A stretch of DNA of 64,000 bases, taken from Petrolisthes cinctipes (Eukaryota > Arthropoda > Malacostraca > Decapoda > Porcellanidae). Shown piece after piece: positions 40,512 to 51,800 of this stretch (position 1 is the first letter of the stretch; each line of letters starts with the position of its first letter). Under the pieces are notes generated by a model. It was given only the letters and a program-made list of their open reading frames with translations. It had not been told where the DNA came from and did not search any database. A program made the translations under genes and the position numbers. The stretch covers positions 769,501 through 833,500 of the forward strand of contig JAWQEG010000526.1 in the NCBI GenBank assembly GCA_033782935.1, read 5' to 3'.

Positions 40512-40688
40512 GTAGGCATGTACAGATCGCTTCTGGGACCCCAAAATATCGAATTTTCGGGTGTTTAGGGCCAGAATTTGAGATATAAACGGGTACAGAA
40601 GATGCATGCACATATCGACTTTTGTGCACCTAAAAGATCGATTTTCAGTATGTTTTTGGCCTGTATTTTGAAAATACTCTAACACGGA
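40512..40688 (+). repeat. Reference monomer L1 (177 bp)
   Basis: Long monomer, type 1, probably closest to the ancestral length because S and M can both be derived from it by simple deletions. Markers are 'gatcgcttctgg', 'ccccaaaatatcg', 'gtgtttagggccagaa', 'acagaagatgcatgc', 'tatcgacttttg' and the tail 'tatgtttttggcctg'. It holds the dyad GTATTTTGAAAATAC (40663-40677). Seven CG dinucleotides are retained in the type-1 consensus, the most of any class. A variant with 'gtttgggcc' (one A missing, 176 bp) occurs at 38389, 41571, 42749, 46577 and 48571; the 52609 copy has a related 'gtttggggc'. Confidence 0.9.
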
Positions 40689-40836
40689 GTAGGCATGTAC
40701 AGATACCTTCTGGGACCTCTAAATATCGAATTTTCGGGTGTTTTGGGACTGAATTTGAGATATCGATTTTTTGGCACCTAAAATATCGATTTTCAGCATG
40801 TTTTTAGCCTATATTTTGAAAATATTCTAGCACTGT
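40689..40836 (+). repeat. Reference monomer S2 (148 bp)
   Basis: Short monomer, type 2. It carries 'gataccttctgg', 'acctctaaatatcg' and 'tatcgattttttgg', and ends 'ctagcactgt', so the following M begins after 'gtgtagg' instead of 'gagtagg'. In this copy the middle reads 'aaatatcgattttcagc'. Elsewhere in the window the usual S2 form is 'aaatgtcgatttttagc', for example at 28855-28872. The form seen here is confined to about 38.6-44.2 kb and looks like a local variant, perhaps from exchange with M. The 29-bp deletion is the same as in S1, so it predates the split of the two trimer types. Confidence 0.88.
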
Positions 40837-41012
40837 GTAGGCATGTACAGATTGCTTCTAGGACCCCAAAATATTGAATTTTCGGGTGTTTTGAGCCTGA
40901 ATTTGAGATATAAACGGGTACAGAAGATACATGCACATATTGACTTTGGGCATCTAAAATATCGATTTTCAGCATGTTTTGGGCCTGTATTTTGAAAATA
41001 CTCTAACACTGA
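40837..41012 (+). repeat. Reference monomer M2 (176 bp)
   Basis: Middle monomer, type 2. It is nearly the same as M1 up to 'tattgactttgggca', then has 'tctaaaatatcg' where M1 has 'ccaaaaatatcg', and its tail is 'gcatgttttgggcctgta', ending 'ctaacactga'. The tail restores a perfect dyad, GTATTTTGAAAATAC, where M1 has GAATTTTGAAAATAC with one mismatch. A version with one base lost ('gggcatttaaatatcg', 175 bp) is found at about 26845, 34480 and 36597. Confidence 0.88.
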
Positions 41013-41189
41013 GTAGGCATGTACAGATTGCTTCTGGGACCCCAAAATATTGAATTTTCGGGTGTTTTGAGCCTGAATTTGAGATATAAACGTGTACTGA
41101 AGATGCATGCACATATCGACTTTTGTGCACCTAAAAGATCGATTTTCAGTATGTTTTGAGCATGTATTTTGAAAATACTCTAACACGGA
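41013..41189 (+). repeat. Reference monomer L2 (177 bp)
   Basis: Long monomer, type 2. Markers are 'gattgcttctgg', 'ccccaaaatattg', 'tgagcctgaa', 'actgaagatgcatgc', 'ttttgtgcacc', and the tail 'tatgttttgagcatg' before the dyad. Its first half looks like M (gattgc, tattgaa, tgagcc) and its second half like L1 (gatgcatgc, tatcgac), so it could be an old M/L recombinant; this is inference. The word GTGCAC is largely specific to L2 and to L1 copies carrying the 'ttttgtgcacc' form. Extra L monomers in the S-M-L-L units are often of this class. Confidence 0.88.
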
Positions 41190-41712
41190 GTAGGCATGTA
41201 CAGATCGCTTCTGGGACCCCTAAATATCGAATTTTTGGGTGTTTTGGGACTGAATTTGAGATATCGACTTTTTGGCACCTAAAAGATCGATTTTTAGCAT
41301 GTTTTTAGCCTATATTTTGAAAATATTCTAGCACTGAGTAGGCATGTACAGATTGCTTCTGGGACCCCAAAATATTGAATTTTCGGTTGTTTTGAGACTG
41401 AAGTTGAGATATAAACGAGTACAGAAGATACATGCACATATTGACTTTGGGCACCAAAAATATCGATTTTCAGCATGTTTTGGGCCTGAATTTTGAAAAT
41501 ACTCTAACACGGAGTAGGCATGTACAGATCGCTTCTGGGACCCCAAAATATCGAATTTTCGGGTGTTTGGGCCAGAATTAGAGATATAAACGGGTACAGA
41601 AGATGCATGCACATATCGACTTTTGGGCACCTAAAAGATCGATTTTCAGTATGTTTCTGGCCTGTATTTTGAAAATACTCTAACACGGAGTAGACATGTA
41701 CAGATACCGTCT

Positions 41713-42890
41713 GGGACCCCAAAATATCGAATTTTCGGGTGTTTAGGGCCAGAATTTGAGATATAAACGGGTACAGAAGATGCATGCACATATCGACTTT
41801 TGTGCACCTAAAAGATCGATTTTCAGTATGTTTTTGGCCTGTATTTTGAAAATACTCTAACACGGAGTAGGCATGTACAGATACCTTCTGGGACCTCTAA
41901 ATATCGAATTTTCGGGTGTTTTGGGACTGAATTTGAGATATCGATTTTTTGGCACCTAAAATATCGATTTTCAGCATGTTTTTAGCCTATATTTTGAAAA
42001 TATTCTAGCACTGTGTAGGCATGTACAGATTGCTTCTAGGACCCCAAAATATTGAATTTTCGGGTGTTTTGAGCCTGAATTTGAGATATAAACGGGTACA
42101 GAAGATACATGCACATATTGACTTTGGGCATCTAAAATATCGATTTTCAGCATGTTTTGGGCCTGTATTTTGAAAATACTCTAACACTGAGTAGGCATGT
42201 ACAGATTGCTTCTGGGACCCCAAAATATTGAATTTTCGGGTGTTTTGAGCCTGAATTTGAGATATAAACGTGTACTGAAGATGCATGCACATATCGACTT
42301 TTGTGCACCTAAAAGATCGATTTTCAGTATGTTTTGAGCATGTATTTTGAAAATACTCTAACACGGAGTAGGCATGTACAGATCGCTTCTGGGACCCCTA
42401 AATATCGAATTTTCGGGTGTTTTGGGACTGAATTTGAGATATCGACTTTTTGGCACCTAAAAGATCGATTTTTAGCATGTTTTTAGCCTATATTTTGAAA
42501 ATATTCTAGCACTGAGTAGGCATGTACAGATTGCTTCTGGGACCCCAAAATATTGAATTTTCGGTTGTTTTGAGACTGAAGTTGAGATATAAACGAGTAC
42601 AGAAGATACATGCACATATTGACTTTGGGCACCAAAAATATCGATTTTCAGCATGTTTTGGGCCTGAATTTTGAAAATACTCTAACACGGAGTAGGCATG
42701 TACAGATCGCTTCTGGGACCCCAAAATATCGAATTTTCGGGTGTTTGGGCCAGAATTAGAGATATAAACGGGTACAGAAGATGCATGCACATATCGACTT
42801 TTGGGCACCTAAAAGATCGATTTTCAGTATGTTTCTGGCCTGTATTTTGAAAATACTCTAACACGGAGTAGACATGTACAGATACCGTCT
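41713..42890 (+). repeat. 1178-bp block, tandem copy 2
   Basis: It repeats copy 1 with almost no differences seen by eye; one is 'tttttggg' at 41232 against 'tttcggg' at 42410. The duplication makes an S-M-L-L tetramer (S landmarks 41294 and 41971) at the join, which shows how tetramers elsewhere can arise from unequal exchange in a trimer array. Confidence 0.9.
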
Positions 42891-45186
42891 GGGACCTCTA
42901 AATATCGAATTTTCGGGTGTTTTGGGACTGAATTTGAGATATCGATTTTTTGGCACCTAAAATATCGATTTTCAGCATGTTTTTAGCCTATATTTTGAAA
43001 ATATTCTAGCACTGTGTAGGCATGTACAGATTGCTTCTGGGACCCCAAAATATTGAATTTTCGGGTGTTTTGAGCCTGAATTTGAGATATAAACGGGTAC
43101 AGAAGATAAATGCACATATTGACTTTGGGCATCTAAAATATCGATTTTCAGCATGTTTTGGGCCTGTATTTTGAAAATACTCTAACACTGAGTAGGCATG
43201 TACAGATTGCTTCTGGGACCCCAAAATATTGAATTTTCGGGTGTTTTGAGCCTGAATTTGAGATATAAACTGGTACTGAAGATGCATGCACATATCGACT
43301 TTTGTGCACCTAAAAGATCGATTTTCAGTATGTTTTGAGCATGTATTTTGAAAATACTCTAACACGGAGTAGGCATGTACAGATCGCTTCTGGGACCCCT
43401 AAATATCGAATTTTCGGGTGTTTTGAGCCTGAATTTGAGATATAAACGGGTACTGAAGATGCATGCACATATCGACTTTTGTGCACCTAAAAGATCGATT
43501 TTCAGTATGTTTTGAGCATGTATTTTGAAAATACTCTAACACGGAGTAGGCATGTACAGATCGCTTCTGGGACCCCTAAATATCGAATTTTCGGGTGTTT
43601 TGGGACTGAATTTGAGATATCGACTTTTTGGCACCTAAAAGATCGATTTTTAGCATGATTTTAGCCTATATTTTGAAAATATTCTAGCACTGAGTAGGCA
43701 TGTACAGATTGCTTCTGGGACCCCAAAATATTGAATTTTCGGGTGTTTTGAGCCTGAAGTTGAGATATAAACGGGTACAGAAGATACATGCACATATTGA
43801 CTTTGGGCACCAAAAATATCGATTTTCAGCATGTTTTGGGCCTGAATTTTGAAAATACTCTAACACGGAGTAGGCATGTACAGATCGCTTCTGGGACCCC
43901 AAAATATCGAATTTTCGGGTGTTTAGGGCCAGAATTTGAGATATAAACGGGTACAGAAGATGCATGCACATATCGACTTTTGTGCACCTAAAAGATCGAT
44001 TTTCAGTATGTTTTTGGCCTGTATTTTGAAAATACTCTAACACGGAGTAAGCATGTACAGATACCTTCTGGGACCTATAAATATCGAATTTTCGGGTGTT
44101 TTGGGACTGAATTTGAGATATCGATTTTTTGGCACCTAAAATATCGATTTTCAGCATGTTTTTAGCCTATATTTTGAAAATATTCTAGCACTGTGTAGGC
44201 ATGTACAGATTGCTTCTGGGACCCCAAAATATTGAATTTTCGGGTGTTTTGAGCCTGAATTTGAGATATAAACGGGTACAGAAGATACATGCACATATTG
44301 ACTTTGGGCATCTAAAATATCGATTTTCAGCATGTTTTGGGCCTGTATTTTGAAAATACTCTAACACTGAGTAGGCATGTACAGATTGCTTCTGGGACCC
44401 CAAAATATTGAATTTTCGGGTGTTTTGAGCCTGAATTTGAGATATAAACGGGTACTGAAGATGCATGCACATATCGACTTTTGTGCACCTAAAAGATCGA
44501 TTTTCAGTATGTTTTGAGCATGTATTTTGAAAATACTCTAACACGGAGTAGGCATGTACAGATCGCTTCTGGGACCCCTAAATATCGAATTTTCGGGTGT
44601 TTTGGGACTGAATTTGAGATATCGACTTTTTGGCACCTAAAAGATCGATTTTTAGCATGTTTTTAGCCTATATTTTGAATATATTCTAGCACTGTACAGA
44701 TTGCTTCTGGGACCCCAAAATATTGAATTTTCGGGTGTTTTGAGCCTGAATTTGAGATATAAACGGGTACAGAAGATACATGCACATATTGACTTTGGGC
44801 ATCTAAAATATCGATTTTCAGCATGTTTTGATCCTGTATTTTAAAAATACTCTAACACGGAGTAGGCATGTACAGATTGCTTCTGGGACCCCAAAATATT
44901 GAATTTTCGGGTGTTTTGAGCCTGAATTTGAGATATAAACTGGTACTGAAGATACATGCATATATCGACTTTTGTGCACCTAAAAGATCGATTTTCAGTA
45001 TGTTTTGAGCATGTATTTTGAAAATACTCTAACATGGAGTAGGTATGTACAGATCGCTTCTGGGACCCCTAAATATCGAATTTTCGGGTGTTTTGGGACT
45101 GAATTTGAGATATCGACTTTTTGGCACCTAAAAGATCGATTTTTAGCATGTTTTTAGCCTATATTTTGAAAATATTCTAGCACTGT
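42891..45186 (+). repeat. Array segment: trimers, with a hybrid L and 491-bp units
   Basis: Order is S-M-L-L-S-M-L-S-M-L-S-M-L-S. The second L of the tetramer is a hybrid: it starts like S1 ('gatcgcttctgg', 'acccctaaat' at 43382-43401) and then follows L2 ('gagcctgaat', 'actgaagatg'). The M after the S at 44652 has the 10-bp deletion (junction 44693), as does the one after the S at 45143 (junction 45184). 'gaatatattc' (44677) recalls the mark at 18832. Confidence 0.87.
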
Positions 45187-47356
45187 ACAGATTGCTTCTG
45201 GGACCCCAAAATATTGAATTTTCGGGTGTTTTGAGCCTGAATTTGAGATATAAACGGGTACAGAAGATACATGCACATATTGACTTTGGGCACCAAAAAT
45301 ATCGATTTTCAGCATGTTTTGGGCCTGAATCTTGAAAATACTCTAACACGGAGTAGGCATGTACAGATCGCTTCTGGGACCCCAAAATATCGAATTTTCA
45401 TGTGTTTAGAGCCAGAATTTGAGATATAAACGGGTACAGAAGATGCATGCACATATCGACTTTTGGGCACCTAAAAGATCGATTTTCAGTTTGTTTTTGG
45501 CCTGTATTTTAAAAATACTCTAACACGGAGTAGGCATGTACAGATACCTTCTGGGACCTCTAAATATCGAATTTTCGGTTGTTTTCGGACTGAATTTGAG
45601 ATATCGATTTTTTGGCACCTAAAATGTCGATTTTTAGCATGTTTTTAGCCTATATTTTGAAAATATTCTAGCACTGTGTAGGCATGTACAGATTGCTTCT
45701 GGGACCCCAAAATATTGAATTTTCGGGTGTTTTGAGCCTGAATTTGAGATATAAACGGGTACAGAAAATACATGCTCATATTGACTTTCGGCATCTAAAA
45801 TATCGATTTTCAGCATGTTTTGGGCCTGTATTTTAAAAATACTCTAACACTGAGTAGGCATGTACAGATTGCTTCTGGGACCCCAAAATATTGAATTTTC
45901 GGGTGTTTTGAGCCTGAATTTGAGATATAAACTGGTACTGAAGATGCATGCATATATCGACTTTTGTGCACCTAAAAGATCGATTTTCAGTATGTTTTGA
46001 GCATGTATTTTGAAAATACTCTAACACGTAGTAGGCATGTACAGATCGCTTCTGGGACCTCTAAATATCGAATTTTCGGGTATTTTGGGACCGAATTTGA
46101 GATATCGACTTTTTGGCACCTAAAAGATCGATTTTTAGCATGTTTTTAGCCTATATTTTGAAAATATTCTAGCACTGAGTAGGCATGTACAGATTGCTTC
46201 TGGGACCCCAAAATATTGAATTTTCGGGTGTTTTGAGCCTGAATTTGATATATAAACGGGTACAGAAGATACATGCACATATTGACTTTGGGCACCAAAA
46301 ATATCGATTTTCAGCATGTTTTTGGCCTGAATTTTGAAAATACTCTAACACGGAGTAGGCATGTACAGATCGCTTCTGGGACCCGAAAATATCGAATTTT
46401 CGGGTGTTTAGGGCCAGAATTTGAGATATAAACGGGTACTGAAGATGCATGCACATATCGACTTTTGTGCACTTAAAAGATCGATTTTCAGCATGTTTTG
46501 GGCCTGAATTTTGAAAATACTCTAACACGGAGTAGGCATGTACAGATCGCTTCTGGGACCCCAAAATATCGAATTTTCGGGTGTTTGGGCCAGAATTAGA
46601 GATATAAACGGGTACAGAAGATGCATGCACATATCGACTTTTGGGCACCTAAAAGATCGATTTTCAGTATGTTTTTGGCCTGTATTTTGAAAATACTCTA
46701 ACACGGAGTAGACATGTACAGATACCGTCTGGGACCTCTAAATATCGAATTTTCGGGTGTTTTGGGACTGAATTTGAGATATCGACTTTTTGGCACCTAA
46801 AAGATCGATTTTAGCATGTTTTTAGCCTATATTTTGAAAATATTCTAGCACTGAGTAGGCATGTAGAGATTGCTTCTTGGACCCCAAAATATTGAATTTT
46901 CGGGTGTTTTGAGCCTGAATTTGAGATATAAACGGGTACAGATGATACATGCACATATTGACTTTGGGCACCAAAAATATCGATTTTCAGCATGTTTTGG
47001 GCCTGAATTTTGAAAAATACTCTAACACGGAGTAGGCATGTACAGATCACTTCTGGGACCCCAAAATATCGAATTTTCGGGTTTTTTGAGCCTGAATTTG
47101 AGATATAAACGGGTACTGAAGATGCATGCACATATCGACTTTTGTGCACCTAAAAGATCGATTTTCAGTATGTTTTGAGCATGTATTTTGAAAATACTTT
47201 AACACGGAGTAGGCATGTGCAGATCGCTTCTGGGACCCCTAAATATCAAATTTTCGGGTGTTTTGGGACTAAATTTGAGATATCGACTTTTTGGCACCTA
47301 AAAGATCGATTTTTAGCATGTTTTTAGCCTATATTTTGAAAATATTCTAGCACTGT
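45187..47356 (+). repeat. 2170-bp block, tandem copy 1
   Basis: Order is M-L-S-M-L-S-M-L-L-S-M-L-S. Private marks include 'gaatcttgaaa' (45328), 'cggttgttttcgg' (45577), 'agaaaatacatgctcat' (45763), 'ctttcggcatc' (45785), 'aactggtactg' (45930), 'gcatatatcg' (45950) and 'gggtattttgggaccg' (46078), all repeated 2170 bp on. One L (46346-46532) has 'acccgaaaat'. The last S has one T less ('cgattttagc' at 46806). Confidence 0.88.
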
Positions 47357-48849
47357 ACAGATTGCTTCTGGGACCCCAAAATATTGAATTTTCGGGTGTT
47401 TTGAGCCTGAATTTGAGATATAAACGGGTACAGAAGATACATGCACATATTGACTTTGGGCACCAAAAATATCGATTTTCAGCATGTTTTGGGCCTGAAT
47501 CTTGAAAATACTCTAACACGGAGTAGGCATGTACAGATCGCTTATGGGACCCCAAAATATCGAATTTTCGGGTGTTTAGGGCCAGAATTTGAGATATAAA
47601 CGGGTACAGAAGATGCATGCACATATCGACTTTTGGGCACCTAAAAGATCGATTTTCAGTATGTTTTTGGCCTGTATTTTAAAAATACTCTAACACGGAG
47701 TAGGCATGTACAGATACCTTCTGGGACCTCTAAATATCGAATTTTCGGTTGTTTTCGGACTGAATTTGAGATATCGATTTTTTGGCACCTAAAATGTCGA
47801 TTTTTAGCATGTTTTTAGCCTATATTTTGAAAATATTCTAGCACTGTGTAGGCATGTACAGATTGCTTCTGGGACCCCAAAATATTGAATTTTCGGGTGT
47901 TTTGAGCCTGAATTTGAGATATAAACGGGTACAGAAAATACATGCTCATATTGACTTTCGGCATCTAAAATATCGATTTTCAGCATGTTTTGGGCCTGTA
48001 TTTTAAAAATACTCTAACATTGAGTAGGCATGTACAGATTGCTTCTGGGACCCTAAAATATTGAGTTTTCGGGTGTTTTGAGCCTGAATTTGAGATATAA
48101 ACTGGTACTGAAGATGCATGCATATATCGACTTTTGTGCACCTAAAAGATCGATTTTCAGTATGTTTTGAGCATGTATTTTGAAAATACTCTAACACGGA
48201 GTAGGCATGTACAGATCGCTTCTGGGACCTCTAAATATCGAATTTTCGGGTATTTTGGGACCGAATTTGAGATATCGACTTTTTGGCACCTAAAAGATCG
48301 ATTTTTAGCATGTTTTTAGCCTATATTTTGAAAATATTCTAGCACTGAGTAGGCATGTACAGATTGCTTCTGGGACCCCAAAATATTGAATTTTCGGGTG
48401 TTTAGGGCCAGAATTTGATATATAAACGGGTACTGAAGATTCATGCACATATCGACTTTTATGCACCTAAAAGATCGATTTTCAGCATGTTTTGGGCCTG
48501 AATTTTGAAAATACTCTAACACGGAGTAGGCATGTACAGATCGCTTCTGGGACCCCAAAATATCGAATATTCGGGTGTTTGGGCCAGAATTAGAGATATA
48601 AACGGGTACAGAAGATGCATGCACATATCGACTTTTGGGCACCTAAAAGATCGATTTTCAGTATGTTTTTGGCCTGTATTTTGAAAATACTCTAACACGG
48701 AGTAGACATGTACAGATACCGTCTGGGACCTCTAAATATCGAATTTTCGGGTGTTTTGGGACTGAATTTGAGATATCGATTTTTTGGCACCTAAAATGTC
48801 GATTTTTAGCATGTTTTTAGCCTATATTTTGAAAATATTCTAGCACTGT
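47357..48849 (+). repeat. 2170-bp block, tandem copy 2, partial and minus one M
   Basis: Order is M-L-S-M-L-S-L-L-S. It follows copy 1 closely until the S landmark at 48305, after which the offset drops from 2170 to 1994, again the loss of one 176-bp M. The unit S-L-L that results is 148+177+176 = 501 bp, so it looks like a normal trimer by length although the M position is filled by an L. Agreement with copy 1 ends at about 48770. Confidence 0.87.
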
Positions 48850-51800
48850 GTAGGCATGTACAGATTGCTTCTGGGACCCCAAAATATTGAATTTTCAGGT
48901 GTTTTGAGCCTGAATTTGAGATATAAACGTGTACAGAAGATACATGCTCATATTGACTTTGGGCATCTAAAATATCGATTTTCAGCATGTTTTGGGCCTG
49001 TATTTTGAAAATACTCTAACACTGAGTAGGCATGTACAGATTGCTTCTGGGACCCCAAAATATTGAATTTTCGGGTGGTATGAGCCTGAATTTGAGATAT
49101 AAACGGGTACTGAAGATGCATGCACATATCGACTTTTGTGCACCTAAAAGATCGATTTTCAGTATGTTTTTGGCCTGTATTTAGAAAATACTCTAACACG
49201 GAGTAGGCATGTACAGATACCTTCTGGGACCTCTAAATATCGAATTTTCGGGTGTTTTGGGACTGAATTTGAGATATCGATTTTTTGGCACCTAAAATGT
49301 CGATTTTTAGCATGTTTTTAGCCTATATTTTGAAAATATTCTAGCACTGTGTAGGCATGTACAGATTGCTTCTGGGATCCCAAAATATTGAATTTTCGGG
49401 TGTTTTGAGCCTGAATTTGAGATATAAACGGGTACAGAAGATACATGCACATATTGACTTTGGGCACCAAAAATATCGATTTTCAGCATGTTTTGGGCCT
49501 GAATTTTGAAAATACTCTAACACGGAGTAGGCATGTACAGATCGCTTCTGGGACCCCAAAATATCGAATTTTCGGGTGTTTAGGGCCAGAATTTGAGATA
49601 TAAACGGGTACAGAAGATGCATGCACATATCGACTTTTGGGCAACTAAAAGATCGATTTTCAGTATGTTTTTGGCCTGTATTTTTAAAATACTCTAACAC
49701 GGAGTAGGCATGTACAGATTGCTTCTGGGACCCCAAAATATTGAATTTTCGGGTGTTTTGAGCCTGAATTTGAGATATAAACGGGTACAGAAGATACATG
49801 CACATATTGACTTTGGGCATCTAAAATATCGATTTTCAGCATGTTTTGGGCCTGTATTTTGAAAATACTCTAACACTGAGTAGGCATGTACAGATTGCTT
49901 CTGGGACCCCAAAATATTGAATTTTCGGGTGTTTTGAGCCTGAATTTGAGATATAAACGGGTACTGAAGATGCATGCACATATCGACTTTTGTGCACCTA
50001 AAAGATCGATTTTCAGTATGTTTTGAGCATGTATTTTGAAAATACTCTAACACGGAGTAGGTATGTACAGATCGCTTCTGGGACCCCTAAATATCGAATT
50101 TTCGGGTGTTTTGAGCCTGAATTTGAGATATAAACGGGTACTGAAGATGCATGCACATATCGACTTTTGTGCACCTAAAAGATCGATTTTCAGTATGTTT
50201 TGAGCATGTATTTTGAAAATACTCTAACACGGAGTAGGTATGTACAGATCGCTTCTGGGACCCCTAAATATCGAATTTTCGGGTGTTTTGGGACTGAATT
50301 TGAGATATCGACTTTTTGGCACCTAAAAGATCGATTTTTAGCATGTTTTTAGCCTATATTTTGAAAATATTCTAGCACTGAGTAGGCATGTACAGATTGC
50401 TTCTGGGACCCCAAAATATTGAATTTTCGGGTGTTTTGAGCCTGAATTTGAGATATAAACGGGTACAGAAGATACATGCACATATTGACTTTGGGCACCA
50501 AAAATATCGATTTTCAGCATGTTTTGGGCCTGAATTTTGAAAAATACTCTAACACGGAGTAGGCATGTACAGATCACTTCTGGGACCCCAAAATATCGAA
50601 TTTTCGGATTTTTTGAGCCTCAATTTGAGATATAAACGGGTACTGAAGATGCATGCACCTATCGACTTTTGTGCACCTAAAAGATCGATTTTCAGTATGT
50701 TTTGAGCATGTATTTTGAAAATACTCTAACACGGAGTAGGCATGTACAGATCGCTTCTGGGACCCCTAAATATCAAATTTTCGGGTGTTTTGGGACTGAA
50801 TTTGAGATATCGACTTTTTGGCACCTAAAAGATCGATTTTTAGCATGTTTTTAGCCTATATTTTGAAAATATTCTAGCACTGTACAGATTGCTTCTGGGA
50901 CCCCAAAATATTGAATTTTCGGGTGTATTGAGCCTGAATTTGAGATATAAACGGGTACAGAAGATACATGCACATATTGACTTTGGGCATCTAAAATATC
51001 GATTTTCAGCATGTTTTGGGCCTGTATTTTGAAAATACTCTAACACTGAGTAGGCATGTACAGATTGCTTCTGGGACCCCAAAATATTGAATTTTCGGGT
51101 GTTTTGAGCCTGAATTTGAGATATAAACGGGTACTGAAGATGCATGCACATATCGACTTTTGTACACCTAAAAGATCGATTTTCAGTATGTTTTGAGCAT
51201 GTATTTTGAAAATACTCTAACACGGAGTAGGTATGTACAGATCGCTTCTGGGACCCCTAAATATCGAATTTTCGGGTGTTTTGGGACTGAATTTGAGATA
51301 TCGACTTTTTGGCACCTAAAAGATCGATTTTTAGCATGTTTTTAGCCTATATTTTGAAAATATTCTAGCACTGAGTAGGCATGTACAGATTGCTTCTGGG
51401 ACCCCAAAATATTGAATTTTCGGGTGTTTTGAGCCTGAATTTGAGATATAAACGGGTACAGAAGATACATGCACATATTGACTTTGGGCACCAAAAATAT
51501 CGATTTTCAGCATGTTTTGGGCCTGAATTTTGAAAAATACTCTAACACGGAGTAGGCATGTACAGATCGCTTCTGGGACCCCAAAATATCGAATTTTCGG
51601 GTGTTTAGGGCCAGAATTTGAGATATAAACGGGTACAGAAGATGCATGCACATATCGACTTTTGGGCACCTAAAAGATCGATTTTCAGTATGTTTTTGGC
51701 CTGTATTTTAAAAATACTCTAACACGGAGTAGGCATGTACAGATACCTTCTGGGACCTCTAAATATCGAATTTTCGGTTGTTTTGGGACTGAATTTGAGA

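Larger units (their letters stand above)
36872..40534 (+). repeat. Array segment: trimers and S-M-L-L tetramers
   Basis: Order is S-M-L-S-M-L-S, M-L-L-S, M-L-L-S, M-L-S, M-L-S, M. The first L has an extra A ('gaaaaatactc' at 37143, 178 bp) and 'cgggttttttgagcc' (37209); both marks recur near 47030-47095, and the extra A also at 50539 and 51536. The M after the S at 37444 has the 10-bp deletion (junction 37485). S and M copies at 37929-38050 carry 'acatattgc', 'gaccttaaaat' and 'gagactgaagttgag'. The L at 38147-38330 has 'acccgaaaat'. Confidence 0.87.
40188..41189 (+). repeat. Reference 1002-bp hexameric higher-order repeat unit
   Basis: This is a clean example of the full unit S1-M1-L1-S2-M2-L2, with lengths 148, 176, 177, 148, 176 and 177 bp summing to 1002. 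The two trimers differ at fixed places. Type 1 S has 'gatcgcttctgg', 'acccctaaat' and 'cgactttttgg'; type 2 S has 'gataccttctgg', 'acctctaaat' and 'cgattttttgg'. Type 1 M ends 'gggcaccaaaaa'; type 2 M has 'gggcatctaaaa'. Type 1 L has 'gtttagggccag' and 'tttttggcctg'; type 2 L has 'gttttgagcctg', 'actgaagatg' and 'gttttgagcatg'. Other clear hexamers occur at about 27911-29913 and 56359-58362. Elsewhere the alternation is broken by monomer loss, gain or hybrid formation. Confidence 0.9.
40535..41712 (+). repeat. 1178-bp block, tandem copy 1
   Basis: It contains the end of an L1, then S2-M2-L2-S1-M1-L1. Private marks are 'cttctaggacc' (40855), 'aacgtgtactg' (41090), 'gagactgaagttgag' (41393), 'aacgagtacag' (41414), 'gtttgggccagaattag' (41566) and 'gagtagacatg' (41688), all repeated 1178 bp downstream. 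The junction is visible at 41702-41725, where 'gataccgtctgg' of one unit runs into 'accccaaaatatcg' of an L1. Confidence 0.9.
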
